Below are positions 49,688 to 63,200 of a stretch of 64,000 nucleotides of DNA, piece after piece. The notes beneath the pieces are model-generated. The model was not told the origin of the DNA, searched no databases, and saw nothing but the letters and a program-made list of their open reading frames with translations. The translations under genes were made by a program, and so were the position numbers. Position 1 is the stretch's first letter. Every line of letters starts with the position of its first letter. Location: assembly GCF_002994745.2 (NCBI RefSeq), contig NC_037092.1:75116324-75180323 (forward strand). The letters run 5' to 3'. Source of the stretch: Rosa chinensis. Taxonomy: Eukaryota; Streptophyta; Magnoliopsida; Rosales; Rosaceae.

Positions 49688-50297
49688 AATACGCGATATT
49701 TTTTTATTATATGATAAATTTTATTCTTCATTTTAGAAAATGGCTCTACTGTTTGTGTTTAAATTATTACATTTTGCATTTTCACAATACGTGCACATCG
49801 AAGAACACAATACACCTATAATTAAGCGCCCAATTTGCACATCGGTCTCGAATGCCTATTTTCTAGTACCGTTTCTTAAAAGGCCCGTAAGCTGTCCGAC
49901 GGATGTTAGATTTGGAGATATTGTAATGCAACATGTGTAAACTTCAGTGCTCAATTTTATTAGTCGGCGTGTACGTGAATAAGCGGCAAGTCTTATTCCT
50001 CAAAATGATGTGCAACTTTTAAAGTTTATTGGTTGCATTAGCAAATGGAAGATGTTTGCTGACAATAACATCTAAAGCTTCACTTCTAAAATAAAATGAT
50101 AATGATAATTGCTATGATTAAAGTGAGTGAAATTAAAGATTTTTTTAATAATTACGTACACTCTCCACAAATTGTTTTCCGAATTAATAAACACCATAAA
50201 GAATGCGTCAATCTGAAATATTTATAACCGTTCATACCACCTGCATAATACTCAAATAATACCACGCAAGAAAACAAGACTTATTTCAAAATAATCA

Positions 50298-50498
50298 CTA
50301 GCGGGACCCACTGGAACCACCACGACGCGACCGGTCAAGCTGGCCCAGCCCCGGCGTGGACATATTCACAGAGGAGCATGCCTCTCCTACATCTGAATTG
50401 AATAGGACCCAACGTCCTCCAGCGCTTCTATAAAGCCAAAAATCTCCTACAACAGATAAGATCTCTGATCTAATTCTTCTCTCGACATTATCAACCAT
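50298..50498 (-). other. Minus-strand 66-codon ORF, unit 7
   Basis: Same peptide as the copy at 36700-36900. Confidence 0.3.
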
Positions 50499-51754
50499 TA
50501 CTGACTTAAGCGTCAAAGAGTTTTAGGCCGGCAAACCCGGTTTCTCTCTGACTTCTGTTGTGTTGGACAGATTGCGAGAAGAGAAGCGAAGGAGACAAGA
50601 CAGATTCGTGATTCCAGACCCCGACAGTAGTTTTACTCGTCGTAAGCCCCGGAAACAATAACTGTTCTGAATTTTTTTTATAGCAATCGCCAATTTCAAA
50701 CATCGCGGCTGATGCAATTAAGACATTCGATAGAACGTTAAAGTTAAGTTACACATGTAACTCTCGCCGCATGCTTTGCAAAGTTTCATTAAAGTCGTAC
50801 TTACACCAGTGACGTGCACGCATTACTCACTAACTATTGGCGCAATAACTCTTAGTCATTATTTTCTTAGTGACTGTGCAGCGTTACATAACATTTTACA
50901 TTAATTAGTTATTACATAGACATGAGGAGATCACTCGTTACCCAAAAAGCAAATCACTGCTTTATTTTAAGTGCATTCTTTAATCACTCCTCAAATCAAT
51001 CACATGAGGAGCCCTAATTCTTTTTCGTCTACAAAAAGTTACTTCTGCTTCAACTAAAATCTACAAGGTCAGAGTTAAAAAGGGAAAATACTGAGTAGGA
51101 TATTTTTCTCCAAAAGAAGTTAAGAAGAGTCAATTTTTTCTTGTTGACAATATCACAGTAATTTATTATTTGTTTCACCGGAAATCATTGAATTTAGGAA
51201 GAAGGATAAAATTGTGCATGATGAATTTAGAAGTGGTAAATTAATTTTCCAAAAAGCAAAGATTCGGGGTGACAAATGGGCTAATCCGGCCAGTCGGTCC
51301 ATTCGTGCTTTGCGCCGTGCTTGAACAAGCCCGTTTAATTTTTTGTCCACAGTTATTCCTAAACATATTTTGATTGTGGAATTGTCTAGAATTTTGAGAA
51401 TTTAAATGATCTGAAACATAAATAGCGTAATATATAATGACCACTTGTTGAATACTTATCTGCATTTAAAACTTGATAATTTAGCGGTAAATCATTTAAA
51501 CATAACCGAGCTATCGAAACACGTACGTACGCACTGTTTAAATATAACTCTCTTATTTAAACCCGATAGGCAATTAAACACGTTACTCCTTTTAAAGAGC
51601 GCACAAGCGTTTACACAGTTAGTTCATTTGAGTCTTAAATGCGGTTATGTTTTCTCCCTTATAAATATATTATCACATGAAACTAAACTCCAACAAAGCG
51701 ATCATTACCAGAAAACACATTCGTGAGTAATCACATAACATTGCAAAGGGAGTT

Positions 51755-52368
51755 ATGGCCGGACCAAGCAGGCGCCATGTTTTGGTGATTTTTCTCTTGC
51801 AGGTGACATTAAATGCTTTTGCAACCCCAACACTGGAGGGGCCAGCAAATGTTAAAGACTGTGCAAGACAGTTCACCGAAAAGTGCGGGATCGAAGTAGG
51901 AAACAGCATTTTCAGTAATGGATTTTTGAGTGATGATTGTTGTCGAGATCTTGTAAATTGGGTAAACCATGCCACGATACCTTCCTCAACACGTCCCTTG
52001 CGGCACTTCATCCTAGTGCAAACAAAGCTCAAACCGTGGCAAAGGGCGAAAAAATTTGGACGGAGTGCGTTGCCATCGACAATTCAGACAAACACGAGAC
52101 CAAGCCCGTAAAGGAATGCTTGGAAAAGTTCCCCCCTAAGTGCGGAGAGGAAATAGAGAAAAGCGTTTATCAAGGTACGGTTGTGACTGATGCTTGTTGT
52201 CGTGATCTTGTCTCATGGGGAAAATCATGCCACGATATCATCGCAGAGCGAAATCACGATGTACGTCATCCCAGTGTCAACAAAGCACAGGCTTTGGCAA
52301 GTAGCGAAAAAGTTTGGAATCTATGTGCCGCGATCTCACGTTCCCCTGCTTCTTCTCCATCGAATTAG
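51755..52368 (+). pseudogene. ECA1-like copy 7, one-base deletion in domain 1
   Basis: One G is missing near 51957 (TTGTAAATTGGG where the others have TTGTAAAGTTGGG). The frame shifts soon after the CC pair and stops at 52111 (118 aa). The remainder is open in the original frame to 52368. Confidence 0.88.
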
Positions 52369-53014
52369 AAAAATTAAAATTGTTACTAGACATGATATGA
52401 TATGAAATACGCGATATTTTTTTATTATATGATAAATTTTATTCTTCATTTTAGAAAATGGCTCTACTGTTTGTGTTTAAATTATTACATTTTGCATTTT
52501 CACAATACGTGCACATCGAAGAACACAATACACCTATAATTAAGCGCCCAATTTGCACATCGGTCTCGAATGCCTATTTTCTAGTACAACGCTTAAAAGG
52601 CCCGTAAGCTGTCCGACGGATGTTAGATTTGGAGATATTGTAATGCAACATGTGTAAACTTCAGTGCTCAATTTTATTAGTCGGCGTGTACGTGAATAAG
52701 CGACAAGTCTTATTCCTCAAAATGATGTGCAACTTTTAAAGTTTATTGGTTGCATTAGCAAATGGAAGATGTTTGCTGACAATAACATCTAAAGCTTCAC
52801 TTCTAAAATAAAATGATAATGATAATTGCTATGATTAAGGTGAGTGAAATTAAAGATTTTTTTAATAATTACGTACACTCTCGACAAATTGTTTTCCGAA
52901 TTAATAAACACCATAAAGAATGCGTCAATCTGAAATATTTATAACCGTTCATACCACCTGCATAATACTCAAATAACACCACGCAAGAAAACAAGACTTA
53001 TTTCAAAATAATCA

Positions 53015-53215
53015 CTAGCGGGACCCACTGGAACCACCACGACGTGACCGGTCAAGCTGGCCCAGCCCCGGCGTGGACATATTCACAGAGGAGCATGCCT
53101 CTCCTACATCTGAATTGAATAGGACCCAACGTCCTCCAGCGCTTCTATAAAGCCAAAAATCTCCTACAACAGATAAGATCTCTGATCTAATTCTTCTCTC
53201 GACATTATCAACCAT
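53015..53215 (-). other. Minus-strand 66-codon ORF, unit 8
   Basis: Same peptide as the copy at 36700-36900, with a silent difference near 53044. Confidence 0.3.
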
Positions 53216-54473
53216 TACTGACTTAAGCGTCAAAGAGTTTTAGGCCGGCAAACCCGGTTTCTCTCTGACTTCTGTTGTGTTGGACAGATTGCGAGAAGAG
53301 AAGCGAAGGAGACAAGACAGATTCGTGATTCCAGACCCCGACAGTAGTTTTACTCGTCGTAAGCCCCGGAAACAATAACTGTTCTGAATTTTTTTTTATA
53401 GCAATCGCCAATTTCAAACATCGCGGCTGATGCAATTAAGACATTCGATAGAACGTTAAAGTTAAGTTACACATGTAACTCTCGCCGCATGCTTTGCAAA
53501 GTTTCATTAAAGTCGTACTTACACCAGTGACGTACACGCATTACTCACTAACTATTGGCGCAATAACTCTTAGTCATTATTTTCTTAGTGACTGTGCAGC
53601 GTTACATAACATTTTACATTAATTAGTTATTACATAGACATGAGGAGATCACTCGTTACCCAAAAAGCAAATCACTGCTTTATTTTAAGTGCATTCTTTA
53701 ATCACTCCTCAAATCAATCACATGAGGAGCCCTAATTCTTTTTCGTCTACAAAAAGTTACTTCTGCTTCAACTAAAATCTACAAGGTCAGAGTTAAAAAG
53801 GGAAAATACTGAGTAGGATATTTTTCTCCAAAAGAAGTTAAGAAGAGTCAATTTTTTCTTGTTGACAATATCACAGTAATTTATTATTTGTTTCACCGGA
53901 AATCATTGAATTTAGGAAGAAGGATAAAATTGTGCATGATGAATTTAGAAGTGGTAAATTAATTTTCCAAAAAGCAAAGATTCGGGGTGACAAATGGGCT
54001 AATCCGGCCAGTCGGTCCATTCGTGCTTTGCGCCGTGCTTGAATAAGCCCGTTTAATTTTTTGTCCACAGTTATTTCCTAAACATATTTTGATTGTGGAA
54101 TTGTCTAGAATTTTGAGAATTTAAATGATCTGAAACATAAATAGCGTAATATATAATGACCACTTGTTGAATACTTATCTGCATTTAAAACTTGATAATT
54201 TAGCGGTAAATCATTTAAACATAACCGAGCTATCGAAACACGTACGTACGCACTGTTTAAATATAACTCTCTTATTTAAACCCGATAGGCAATTAAACAC
54301 GTTACTCCTTTTAAAGAGCGCACAAGCGTTTACACAGTTAGTTCATTTGAGTCTTAAATGCGGTTATGTTTTCTCCCTTATAAATATATTATCACATGAA
54401 ACTAAACTCCAACAAAGCGATCATTACCAGAAAACACATTCGTGAGTAATCACATAACATTGCAAAGGGAGTT

Positions 54474-55087
54474 ATGGCCGGACCAAGCAGGCGCCATGTT
54501 TTGGTGATTTTTCTCTTGCAGGTGACATTAAATGCTTTTGCAACCCCAACACTGGAGGGGCAGCAAATGTTAAAGACTGTGCAAGACAGTTCACCGAAAA
54601 GTGCGGGATCGAAGTAGGAAACAGCATTTTCAGTAATGGATTTTTGAGTGATGATTGTTGTCGAGATCTTGTAAAGTTGGGTAAACCATGCCACGATACC
54701 TTCCTCAACACGTCCCTTGCGGCACTTCATCCTAGTGCAAACAAAGCTCAAACCGTGGCAAAGGGCGAAAAAATTTGGACGGAGTGCGTTGCCATCGACA
54801 ATTCAGACAAACACGAGACCAAGCCCGTAAAGGAATGCTTGGAAAAGTTCCCCCCTAAGTGCGGAGAGGAAATAGAGAAAAGCGTTTATCAAGGTACGGT
54901 TGTGACTGATGCTTGTTGTCGTGATCTTGTCTCATGGGGAAAATCATGCCACGATATCATCGCAGAGCGAAATCACGATGTACGTCATCCCAGTGTCAAC
55001 AAAGCACAGGCTTTGGCAAGTAGCGAAAAAGTTTGGAATCTATGTGCCGCGATCTCACGTTCCCCTGCTTCTTCTCCATCGAATTAG
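54474..55087 (+). pseudogene. ECA1-like copy 8, one-base deletion near the N-terminus
   Basis: One C is missing at about 54561 (GAGGGGCAGC where the others have GAGGGGCCAGC), just after the signal peptide, so neither domain can be made from the usual ATG. The rest of the coding sequence is open to 55087 in the original frame. Confidence 0.88.
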
Positions 55088-55731
55088 AAAAATTAAAATT
55101 GTTACTAGACATGATATGATATGAAATACGCGATATTTTTTATTATATGATAAATTTTATTCTTCATTTTAGAAAATGGCTCTACTGTTTGTGTTTAAAT
55201 TATTACATTTTGCATTTTCACAATACGTGCACATCGAAGAACACAATACACCTATAATTAAGCGCCCAATTTGCACATCGGTCTCGAATGCCTATTTTCT
55301 AGTACAACGCTTAAAAGGCCCGTAAGCTGTCCGACGGATGTTAGATTTGGAGATATTGTAATGCAACATGTGTAAACTTCAGTGCTCAATTTTATTAGTC
55401 GGCGTGTACGTGAATAAGCGGCAAGTCTTATTCCTCAAAATGATGTGCAACTTTTAAAGTTTATTGGTTGCATTAGCAAATGGAAGATGTTTGCTGACAA
55501 TAACATCTAAAGCTTCACTTCTAAAATAAAATGATAATGATAATTGCTATGATTAAAGTGAGTGAAATTAAAGATTTTTTAATAATTACGTACACTCTCG
55601 ACAAATTGTTTTCCGAATTAATAAACACCATAAAGAATGCGTCAATCTGAAATATTTATAACCGTTCATACCACCTGCATAATACTCAAATAACACCACG
55701 CAAGAAAACAAGACTTATTTCAAAATAATCA

Positions 55732-55932
55732 CTAGCGGGACCCACTGGAACCACCACGACGTGACCGGTCAAGCTGGCCCAGCCCCGGCGTGGACATATT
55801 CACAGAGGAGCATGCCTCTCCTACATCTGAATTGAATAGGACCCAACGTCCTCCAGCGCTTCTATAAAGCCAAAAATCTCCTACAACAGATAAGATCTCT
55901 GATCTAATTCTTCTCTCGACATTATCAACCAT
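55732..55932 (-). other. Minus-strand 66-codon ORF, unit 9 (partial unit)
   Basis: Same peptide as the copy at 36700-36900. This unit ends at 56888, before its ECA1 promoter, so the minus-strand segment is present without an ECA1 partner. Confidence 0.3.
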
Positions 55933-56888
55933 TACTGACTTAAGCGTCAAAGAGTTTTAGGCCGGCACACCCGGTTTCTCTCTGACTTCTGTTGTGTTGG
56001 ACAGATTGCGAGAAGAGAAGCGAAGGAGACAAGACAGATTCGTGATTCCAGACCCCGACAGTAGTTTTACTCGTCGTAAGCCCCGGAAACAATAACTGTT
56101 CTGAATTTTTTTTTATAGCAATCGCCAATTTCAAACATCGCGGCTGATGCAATTAAGACATTCGATAGAACGTTAAAGTTAAGTTACACATGTAACTCTC
56201 GCCGCATGCTTTGCAAAGTTTCATTAAAGTCGTACTTACACCAGTGACGTGCACGCATTACTCACTAACTATTGGCGCAATAACTCTTAGTCATTATTTT
56301 CTTAGTGACTGTGCAGCGTTACATAACATTTTACATTAATTAGTTATTACATAGACATGAGGAGATCACTCGTTACCCAAAAAGCAAATCACTGCTTTAT
56401 TTTAAGTGCATTCTTTAATCACTCCTCAAATCAATCACATGAGGAGCCCTAATTCTTTTTCGTCTACAAAAAGTTACTTCTGCTTCAACTAAAATCTACA
56501 AGGTCAGAGTTAAAAAGGGAAAATACTGAGTAGGATATTTTTCTCCAAAAGAAGTTAAGAAGAGTCAATTTTTTCTTGTTGACAATATCACAGTAATTTA
56601 TTATTTGTTTCACCGGAAATCATTGAATTTAGGAAGAAGGATAAAATTGTGCATGATGAATTTAGAAGTGGTAAATTAATTTTCCAAAACGTAAAGATTC
56701 GGGGTGACAAATGGGCTAATCCGGCCAGTCGGTCCATTCGTGCTTTGCGCCGTGCTTGAACAAGCCCGTTTAATTTTTTGTCCACAGTTATTTCTTAAAC
56801 ATATTTTGATTGTGGAATTGTCTAGAATTTTGAGAATTTAAATGATCTGAAACATAAATAGCGTAATATATAATGACCACTTGTTGAA

Positions 56889-57530
56889 GAGGAATGCTAG
56901 CTACCTTCCCCTTCTACCTTTCCCTTTCAACCTTTCCCACTCAACAAATAACACGTGGATTCCACTACAATCTAAAACTCAATATTTATTACATTGAAAA
57001 ACATTTTCTATTTTTTCCATGTCTGCCCTTCTAATAAATGTCCCACATTTTTTTCTTTCTTTCTTTTACATTTTTTCCATAAGATGTTTGATAATTTCAC
57101 ATTTCTTTTTTCTTAATTAATTTTGCATTTTTAATTGTTATTTTGGGATCTGGGGTGGGTATTTTTTCTTCTTGAGTTCATCTAAATCAAACCTCCCCAC
57201 CACCTTCCTTCCCTTTCTCTCAAATTTTTTTCTCTTTGTATTTCTCTAGAATTCATTCTGAAATTCATTCTCATTTTTAAAAAAAAGAACAAGAAAAGAG
57301 AATTGATGAATAATAAAGGCAGACTAACAATCACTTCGATTAAGATACATAGGATGATAGAAATTGGGTTTGACTAATAATTTTAATCTTGATTTAGCAA
57401 TGATTTGATCTCTACGATTTCTTAAAAAAATTGAGTTTTGAAAAACAAATGTAGAGTCTCTAGAATAGGAACGTAGTAGATTTTTTCCATTCCAGAACAA
57501 CAATGTAAAGAATTAGCTTAAATTTTGGGA
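56889..57530. other. Unassigned AT-rich sequence between array and Copia element
   Basis: The ninth repeat unit stops abruptly at 56888 and an unrelated sequence starts with GAGGAATGCTAGCTACC. It has long T- and A-rich runs and no ORF. The abrupt edge and its opening words suggest one end of a non-autonomous transposon into which the Copia element later inserted. The other end would lie beyond the window. Confidence 0.35.
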
Positions 57531-57747
57531 TGTTCAAGGAAAACCTAATTTGTGTTTAGCCCAAACTCTAGGTTACTTGACCTAGTGTTAATAGGATTTA
57601 ATTAGAAGGATCTAGAATCCTAATCAATGTAGAATTACTTTCCTTGTTTGTTGAGATTCTATGCATTGTAATCCTCTATATAAAGAGGCCCATATTATCA
57701 ATGAGAATACACAGCGATTATCTCTCAATTTCTGATTCCCTAAAACA
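57531..57747 (+). repeat. 5' LTR of the Copia element
   Basis: It starts TGTTCAAGGAAAACC and ends ...TAAAACA, about 217 bp. A TATATAAAGAG box at about 57678-57688 is the likely LTR promoter. The sequence after it, CGTTATCAGCAC (57748-57759), is a plausible PBS of the tRNA-Met type used by Copia elements. Confidence 0.85.
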
Positions 57748-57759
57748 CGTTATCAGCAC

Positions 57760-58792
57760 AAGCCCTAACCCTAGCCCTAAAAACAAAAAACCCGAAAACT
57801 CTTCTCACCAAAACTGCCGCAAGCTCCTAGCCCTTGTTAGCTATGACCTATGCTGCCCCTGCAGCCCTTGCGCACCCGTGTGCCGCCTACTGCCCCTGCA
57901 GCATTGCCGCACGCCTGCTGCCCCCTGCAACACAGCAGCACGCTCGTTTGTGTGCAGATCAGTCTGCTTTCATGCGCCAAAACGTCTTGTTTGGAACCTC
58001 TGATGAAAATACTTTCTTCATTAACGTTGTTCATATATGTCTCTTCTATCTGACCTCCAAATTTCAGCTCTATTGGAGTCGTTTTGAGACATGTACACCA
58101 TTCGAGGTGGGAGCTGTTCAGCATGCTCGTTCCTGTGCATATCAGTCACTTTGCAAGCCCCGAAACGCCTAGTTCAGAACTTCAGATCAAAATTCTTCCT
58201 TCATCAAAGTTGTTCAAGTCTGTCTCTTCTATCTAACCTCCAAATTTAAGCCCTATTGGAGCCGTTTTGAGACCTGTACACCAATCGGAGTGGGAGCTGT
58301 TCAGAAGCGAATTTGCTCCGAATTTCAACAAGTTTGATTCGCCTAAGACTGAAGCTCGTCTGCAATCCTACAATAAGGATCGAATACGCTCTGTAATCCT
58401 AAGAGGTATGGTTTACTAAAAGTTCCTGTTTTTGAAGTTTTTTTTTATTCTTTTTCGCTTCTTTTTCTCGGGGACTTGCAACCTCCCTTCTTCTACCCCC
58501 CTTTCTTCATTATAGGGGAGACCAAATTAAGCCGAACTGTGGGGGTTCGTGCTCACTCCAAGCTTAGAGCTTGTTGAGATCTCCAAACTTAGAGTTTGTA
58601 GAGAATTTATGATCGACCACTTACATCATTGTTTCGATCTATTCCAATATCTCTTGGAATCGAATTTCTTGAAAGCGACTATGCTCGGAAATTCCTAATT
58701 TCTTGGTAGCGATTACGCTCAGAAATTTCATATGTTTTCGTGGTAGCCTATTTCGCTCCGAAACTAACCCTAATTTCTTGTTCTCTTTCAGG
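57760..58792 (+). other. Copia leader with internal direct repeat
   Basis: A leader of about 1 kb before gag. Two related blocks of about 118 bp, at about 58004-58121 and 58187-58303, share CTCTTCTATCT(G/A)ACCTCCAA and GTGGGAGCTGTTCAG. A pyrimidine tract and AG just before the gag ATG could be a splice acceptor. ORFs in this part (57644-58172) look like leader translations. Confidence 0.6.
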
Positions 58793-59851
58793 ATGAGTAA
58801 CCTGAACAAATTGGACTTTGCTCCATTGGGAACAACTGGCTCTAGATATCACAGGTGGGTTCGTGATATCCGCCAGCATCTCAAGGCTGATGGAATCCTG
58901 GATATGATTCTCGAGCCTAGCCAGGACGTGATAACTATTGAGAAAGCTCAAGCTTTGGAAGAAAATAGAGCAGCCTTAGAGGCAAATAAGGCGAAAGCCA
59001 TCATCCTAATGACTCGTCATATGGATGATTCGCTCCAGTACGAGTGTATGAATGAAGAAGACCCCAGAAGGCTGTGGGTCTCACTCGAAGAAAGATTTGG
59101 CAATGTCCGTGACTCCTTGCTTCTTGATCTAGAAGTGAGATGGCATAGCCTCCACTTGTGTGATTTCAAGTCAGTTCTTGACTATAACTCGGAAGCACTT
59201 CGCATTAAATCCTTAATGGAATTCTGTGGTAAAGAGATCACAGATGCGATGTTGATTGAGAAGACTCTCTCTACCTTCCCCGTCTCTGTATTGATGGTTG
59301 CTAAGAACTATCGAATCGATGTTAATGCAAGACGGATCACAAGGTTTCATGAGCTCATTGGAGCTATGAATGTCGCTGAAAAGCATGACAATATCCTTGT
59401 GAAGAACTATAATTCGAGATTCGTGGAAACAGAGCATATTCCGGAATCAAATTATAGTTGCACCTCTAAGAGAGGGCGCCAAGAGCGAAACCCTAATATT
59501 AGGTATACTTCTGGACATTCTGATCCATATAATCGCTCTACTTGGGAAGGTAACCGCAAAAATAGGCGAACACGGAACCGAAGAGGTAAATGTGGAAAGA
59601 AAGAGGGAGGCAACGCCTCTGGCCATGTTGGTGGCGCCACCAACACTAAGAGCCATCTAAATGACGCTTTCAAAACACCTCAATCAATGGAGTTTGAGCA
59701 AAGAGATGTATGTTCTTGATGTGGAATGTCTGATCATTGGGCACACATTTGTAGAGCTCGTGAAGAACTTGTCACCGCTTACAAAGCATATTGTGAAGCA
59801 AGAGAAGCTCACTATGTGGAACAAGAAGATCAAGAAGATGATCTAAAGTGA
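58793..59851 (+). pseudogene. Copia gag with a stop inside the zinc knuckle
   Basis: The likely start is ATG 58793 (MSNLNKLDF); an ORF extending to 58703 adds residues from the leader. The UBN2-type Gag region covers residues about 10-200 and a basic region follows. The CCHC knuckle (C-x2-C-x4-H-x4-C, about 59711-59752) is interrupted by TGA at 59717-59719, between its first two cysteines. The frame is open beyond it to 59851. Confidence 0.8.
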
Positions 59852-60240
59852 AGGGTTGGAGACTACAAATCTGGCTGGGATCAATAGATCGCCAATTCTG
59901 TTTAAGTCTTTATTTTTCCAAGAGATGTAATAGGCAATTGCCATATACTTTGTAGTAAATGCCAATGGTTTAGTCTTTCTTCAAAGTAGGCTCACCCACA
60001 GTAAGTGTGATGTCTAGGAAGGTTTTGAGATTAGTGGTACTTAAGTGAGCCTTGCTCCACCGACATCTCTCTACTCACCTGGTCATATTTATTTTGGAAT
60101 TATCGAAAGAAGTTAGACGACTACCATTGTTTTGCATTAGCTAGTATTTGGATTAGATTCTCCTAATGGTTAAGAGACAATGATGTACTCTATTGGCTTA
60201 TGAATAAAATTTTGAGTTCTTTTCATTATGACTCCATTTT
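59852..60240 (+). other. Copia gag-pol spacer, no coding recognised
   Basis: Between the gag stop and the pre-integrase region no protease motif was found. The stretch is AT-rich with stops in all plus frames. Confidence 0.5.
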
Positions 60241-63200
60241 GATTCTGAGCATATGACTTTGTGACTACGATGGCTGGGCCATTAGTATTAATTCAAGGAC
60301 ATGGAATAGCCCAAGTTCCACTTGCCAAATGGCACCTTGATTACAGCTGTCACAGAAACTCTCTACGCTCTTAGGGCAAATCGTACCCTATGAATAGCCA
60401 ACGAATTCCATACGAAAATGCATGCAGAGAATGGAAATGAGTTCCTTTGCAATACCTCTAATGATTGCGAACAAAGACGCATCTTAGAGAAGTTTATGTG
60501 TCTCTCTAGCGGACTCTATGTCACTATTCGAGCTATTAATCCAATAAAAGTTATGAGAGAAAATCTCTTGGATTTAGACACATATTGGCTTTGTCACGAC
60601 AGGATAGGTCATCCTGGTCATGATATGATGATCCGTCTACTAAAGACTTCACATGGACATCTTTTCTCTCGAGCGAAATGAAGCATGAATCAAAAGTTGA
60701 TTCCTGGACTAAGTGTGACCGACGCTGCAGCCTAGGGCATCGCCTCCGTCGACCACCAGCCTAGGGCTGGCGTAGTCCCTATCCATGATGCCATGGATGG
60801 CGTTCCATGGCGTCCATCATGGTGATGGCGCCGCAGGTGATGCTGCAATCACCAACTTGCTTCAAATAGCATTTTAGACGCTCAAGCCCAACCAAAATCC
60901 TCATTGGTTGCTTCTAAAGCCTCTCGCTCGTTTTTACAAATCCCGTTCCTTAGGGAACTTAGGACTGAGACTGTCCTCTGCAAAGGTTATGAAAATACTC
61001 ATTATGTTCTTACATATAATCCTTAGGGATTCTGTGGACTAGTTCAACCAAGTTGCAGACATTTAAATATCTCATGATGTTGGTTGACACGCAAACACGC
61101 TGGTCACGTGTTGTGCCATTGTCCACTTGAAATGCTGCTTATGCTACACTCCTAGCACATATCATATGACAACGGGCTCACTCCCCAGATCATCCTATTC
61201 AGTCAATTGGATTTGACTATGCTAGAGAGTTTACATCGAAAGACTTTCGATGGATATTGCAATGGGCTTGATGTTGGACATCACATTCCCATGTACACAC
61301 CCAATTGGTCTCGCGGAAACGACTACGATGGTAGTCCGAACATTGGTAATGCGCACCAATCTTCTTACATCCGCTTGGGGTGATGCGATATCGCATGCAG
61401 CTATGCTAATTCGTCTACGACCTACCACCACTCAATGTACCTCTGCGTTACAGCTAGTGACTGGGTACACGTCTTTTGTACTTACGCACATTTGAGTGAG
61501 CCATTTTTGTGCCAATTGCGCCGCCACAGCGCTCTATAATGGGTCCTTACAGACGAATGGGCAACTACGTTGGATTTGAGACTCCAACAATCGTCCGCCA
61601 CTTACTGCCCTTGCAAAGCGATATCTTTACCGCTAGATTTGCGGGTTGTCACTTTGATGAGACAGTCTTCCCATCGTTCGGGGGAGATAAGAACACAGAT
61701 GTTCAACAGGAACGACAGGATTTGCCGTGGTCTGTCCCCATTATGTCTCATCTTGATCCCTATTAAAGTGACGAGATCACACAAATATGCTGTAAACATG
61801 CCTGCAAGGAAGGACGTCCCTACGAGAGGATGTAGCGCCACCCTACATGGAGGTAGGCATGGCTCCAATGCCAAAGAGAGTGGCACTCTGGCGTTACAGG
61901 CCATGGCCCCAGCTAGGATGCGTGGAAGGCCCGTGGGTTCGAAGGATACATTGGCACAAACCAATCCTTGAATCATCGACACTCAAAATCCACCTCATGA
62001 GAATCTTCCAGGTTATGGTTATCGTTGGGGGACGCCTCAATGTCAGAACCTATTCCTGAGAATACAGAGCTCTATAAAACTTACACTAGTGTACATGAGA
62101 CGTGGGATAGAAACTCCATCATAATTGATGATGTAGTTGCGTATTTCGTTGCGCATGAGTTCGTTGAGTCAGATGATATCGAACCACGCTCCGTTGATGA
62201 ATGAATGCCAACATAGAGAGTTTTGGCCTAAATGGAAAGATGCGATCCAGGTTAAGATGGATTCTCTAACGAAGAGGAAGGTTTTCGAGCTAGAGATGCC
62301 AACACCTCCTAACATAGAACCTGTTGACTAATGGGTCTTCGTTAGAAAGCGTAGTGAGAAAAAGAGATGGTAATCTCGCCTTATGGCGCAAGGCTTCTCA
62401 CAAAACGCCCTGGAATCGACTACGATGAGACATATTCTCTCGTAATGGATGTCATTGCACTCCACTACCTTGTCAGTTTGGTAGTTTCCAAATAACTGAA
62501 CATGCAGCTTACAAATGTGGTCACTATGTATCTCTATAGGGATCTAGATACGGAATATATATATGAAGGTTCATGGCGAACTTCATTTACCCAAGTCAAG
62601 AGGTTCTAGACCACGGAGCGCGTTTACAATAAGGTTGAAACGCTCACTAATGTGACTACTTGATTGGGAAGGGATATGCCCACGCGTTTCTATGACAAGT
62701 TTCGGATTCTATCGCGGTTCATGTTGGACATGATCCCCATTAGAAGCCCTTAAAGAGTTAAGGGAAACCGCTGAACACTTGAAATCCGTAGTTTGAGATG
62801 AAGGATTTTGGGAGAACACGATTATGTCTCGGTTTAGAACTTGAGCATCGTGTCGATAGATGCTTAGGCATTTTGACAAGGTCAAGCCTTCAAGCACCCC
62901 CATAATCGTCCATAGTCTTGATCCTGAAAAGAATCCTCTTCGTCGAAAGGATGATGACGAAGATGTGCTAGAGGCAGAAGTGCCTTACTTAGTACAATAG
63001 GCGCATTATTGTACTTATCCCAATGCACAAGACCGGACATCTCATATGTTGTGAGCTTGTTAGCTAGATATAGGTCTGCGCCAAAGTGACGCCATTGGAT
63101 TAGTGTAAAAGATATCTTCGATACTTGAGATGTATGAGTGATATGGGCTTGTTCTATCTCTACAAAGAGATGATGGATTCGGACCCATCACACACCAGTT

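Larger units (their letters stand above)
20680..56888 (+). repeat. Tandem array of about 2.72-kb units carrying ECA1-like genes
   Basis: Head-to-tail units of 2717-2721 bp. With an arbitrary start at ACTTCTAAAATAAAATG the full units are 33764-36483, 36484-39204, 39205-41924, 41925-44644, 44645-47362, 47363-50081, 50082-52798 and 52799-55516. A partial unit ends at 56888. A left partial unit (20680-22574) is separated from the rest by a Gypsy element. Units differ by scattered single bases and short indels. Shared variants (for example CTAGTACAACGC near 52585 and 55305) group the last units, so duplication happened in steps. The left partial unit is the most diverged. Both outer edges fall inside the unit, at different phases. 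Confidence 0.97.
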
